Part shown: piece by piece, positions 6,034-6,791 of the stretch
How the letters are laid out: the number at the start of each line of letters is the position of its first letter
Numbering within the stretch: the first letter of the stretch is position 1
Source: Pseudomonadota bacterium
GTDB lineage: Bacteria; Pseudomonadota; Alphaproteobacteria; Caulobacterales; Caulobacteraceae
DNA: 6,791 nt
Assembly (NCBI GenBank): GCA_023436945.1
Contig: JAEZHG010000051.1
Coordinates: 1-6,791 of the forward strand
Reading direction: 5' to 3'
Translations under genes and position numbers: made by a program
The notes under the pieces: generated by a model
What the model was told of the DNA's origin: nothing
What the model saw: the letters and a program-made list of their open reading frames with translations, nothing else
Databases searched by the model: none

Positions 6034-6048
6034 GAACGAAACTGGAAC
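6034..6048 (-). promoter_or_regulatory. LexA (SOS) box upstream of ssb
   Basis: GAAC (6034-6037), seven bases, GAAC (6045-6048): on the minus strand this is GTTC-N7-GTTC, the direct-repeat operator recognised by LexA in alphaproteobacteria. It ends 54 bases before the ssb ATG and overlaps where a -35 element would lie if GCTAGGCT (6064-6071) is the -10 element. Both half-sites and the spacing are exact. Binding by LexA is inferred. Confidence 0.7.
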
Positions 6049-6063
6049 ATCGCTCCGCAGTCG

Positions 6064-6071
6064 GCTAGGCT
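6064..6071 (+). promoter_or_regulatory. Possible -10 element of the ssb promoter
   Basis: GCTAGGCT partly matches the Caulobacter housekeeping -10 pattern GCTANAWC (the first four bases are exact). A poor -35 candidate (CTGGAAC, 6042-6048) overlaps the LexA-type box. The arrangement would let LexA block polymerase binding. The assignment is tentative. Confidence 0.28.
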
Positions 6072-6102
6072 GTCGGGCAAAGAACACACAAGGACATCGC
6101 TT

Positions 6103-6615
6103 ATGGCGGGTAGCGTCAACAAGGTCATTCTGGTCGGCAATCTTGGCCGCGATCCGGAAATCCGCACCCTGAACTCGGGCGATCGCGTCGCCAACCTGCG
6201 CATCGCGACCTCGGAAACCTGGCGCGACAAGGCCACGGGCGAGCGCAAGGAAAAGACCGAGTGGCACTCGGTCGTCATCTTCAACGAAAACATCGTGAAG
6301 GTGGCTGAAAGCTATCTGAAGAAGGGCTCGACCGTTTACGTCGAAGGCTCGCTGCAGACCCGCAAATACACCGACGCCCAAGGTGTCGAGAAATACTCGA
6401 CCGAAATCGTCCTGCAGCGCTTCAACGGCACCCTGACCATGCTGGGCGGCCGTTCGGAAGGCGGCTCGGGCGGTGGCTACGGCGGCGGCCAAGGTGGTGG
6501 CGGTTACGGCGGTGGCCGTGACGACAGCTACGACTCGGGCTTCTCTTCGGGTGGTGCAAACCGTCCGTCGGGTCCGAAGGAAAGCTACGACCTGAACGAC
6601 GACATCCCGTTCTAA
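6103..6615 (+). CDS. ssb: Single-stranded DNA-binding protein SSB
   Basis: SSB coats single-stranded DNA during replication, recombination and repair and recruits partner proteins. The 170 residues have the standard plan. An OB-fold spans about 4-115 with the signature [17 protein letters not shown]-contacting aromatics W40, W54 and F60, and a tyrosine at 89 (RKYTD) where the E. coli protein has W88. A glycine-rich disordered linker follows at about 117-150. The acidic tip at 164-170 ends DDIPF, the partner-binding peptide. The length is normal for the family. The ATG at 6103 has a good ribosome binding site, AAGGA at 6090-6094, 8 bases upstream. A perfect LexA-type box sits upstream, so induction by DNA damage is likely. 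A further gene starts 13 bases after its stop, perhaps in the same transcript. Confidence 0.98.
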   Translation: MAGSVNKVILVGNLGRDPEIRTLNSGDRVANLRIATSETWRDKATGERKEKTEWHSVVIFNENIVKVAESYLKKGSTVYVEGSLQTRKYTDAQGVEKYSTEIVLQRFNGTLTMLGGRSEGGSGGGYGGGQGGGGYGGGRDDSYDSGFSSGGANRPSGPKESYDLNDDIPF

Positions 6616-6628
6616 GTCACGAAAACAT

Positions 6629-6791
6629 ATGGGGCAGGGAGCCTATAGCTATCGCAATGACCCCGCCGTTCCGTCCTTCAAGGACGACCGGCCGGTGGTT
6701 CTGTTTGATGGCGATTGCGCTCTCTGCTCACACTCTGCGCGGGCCCTGCTCAAGCATGGTGCGCGTTTTGGTTTGTTGGCGACGCAATCGG
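6629..6791 (+). CDS. DCC-family (DUF393) thiol-disulfide oxidoreductase-like protein, 5' part
   Basis: The first 54 codons are visible before the window ends. After about 20 polar residues comes a beta strand running into the family hallmark, VVLFDGDCALCS (residues 23-34), with the paired cysteines C30 and C33 in the DGxCxxC arrangement that gives the DCC family its name, followed by a helix (SARALLKHG). Family members are small thioredoxin-like proteins of about 120-150 residues with little experimental characterisation, so a redox role is inferred from the cysteine pair. The ATG at 6629 is 13 bases after the ssb stop and lacks a clear Shine-Dalgarno sequence (GAAAAC precedes it), so translation may depend on coupling to ssb. 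No other in-frame start precedes the motif at a sensible distance. Confidence 0.85.
   Translation, partial: MGQGAYSYRNDPAVPSFKDDRPVVLFDGDCALCSHSARALLKHGARFGLLATQS

Noticed and set aside
6463..6520. GGC-rich tandem-like repeat
   Set aside because: It encodes the glycine-rich linker normal for SSB proteins and needs no separate explanation.

Overview
The window looks like a piece of chromosome from a stalked or prosthecate alphaproteobacterium of the order Caulobacterales. The grounds are two Caulobacter-type flagellins lacking cysteine, a FlaG-family gene between them, a long gene resembling Caulobacter FlaEY, CtrA-type half-sites (TTAACCAT) and an alphaproteobacterial SOS box (GTTC-N7-GTTC). 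The moderate GC content would suit Asticcacaulis better than the more GC-rich Caulobacter or Brevundimonas, but the genus is only a guess. All supported genes lie on the + strand. I see no mobile element, CRISPR array, tRNA or rRNA, and no stretch over 300 bases without a gene.

Bases 1-4813 are a flagellar filament locus. It opens inside a flagellin gene (3' part only), followed by flaG (614-898), a complete second flagellin (1089-1943) that ends at a textbook intrinsic terminator (1969-2004), and a 907-residue FlaEY-like protein (2090-4813). The intergenic regions carry RNA hairpins and CtrA-type half-sites. The likely joint task is making and regulating a filament built from several flagellins: FlaG and FlaEY-like proteins are flagellum-associated, and the long one may itself be exported, because it has no cysteine, no signal peptide and flagellin/hook-like segments.

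Bases 4910-6012 hold two translationally coupled genes of unknown function. The first is a membrane-anchored protein with six extracytoplasmic cysteines and the second a small lipoprotein. They look like an envelope pair unrelated to the filament.

Bases 6034-6615 hold ssb, the single-stranded DNA-binding protein, preceded by a perfect LexA-type box and a good ribosome binding site. The last 163 bases begin a DCC-family (DUF393) thiol-disulfide-oxidoreductase-like gene that runs off the window.

The observations most worth a second look are the six-bladed propeller between flagellin/hook-like segments in the FlaEY-like protein, the inverted CtrA half-sites before the second flagellin, the LexA box before ssb, and a small hairpin that would bring a distant Shine-Dalgarno sequence next to the flaG start. 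I see no convincing wholly new system.
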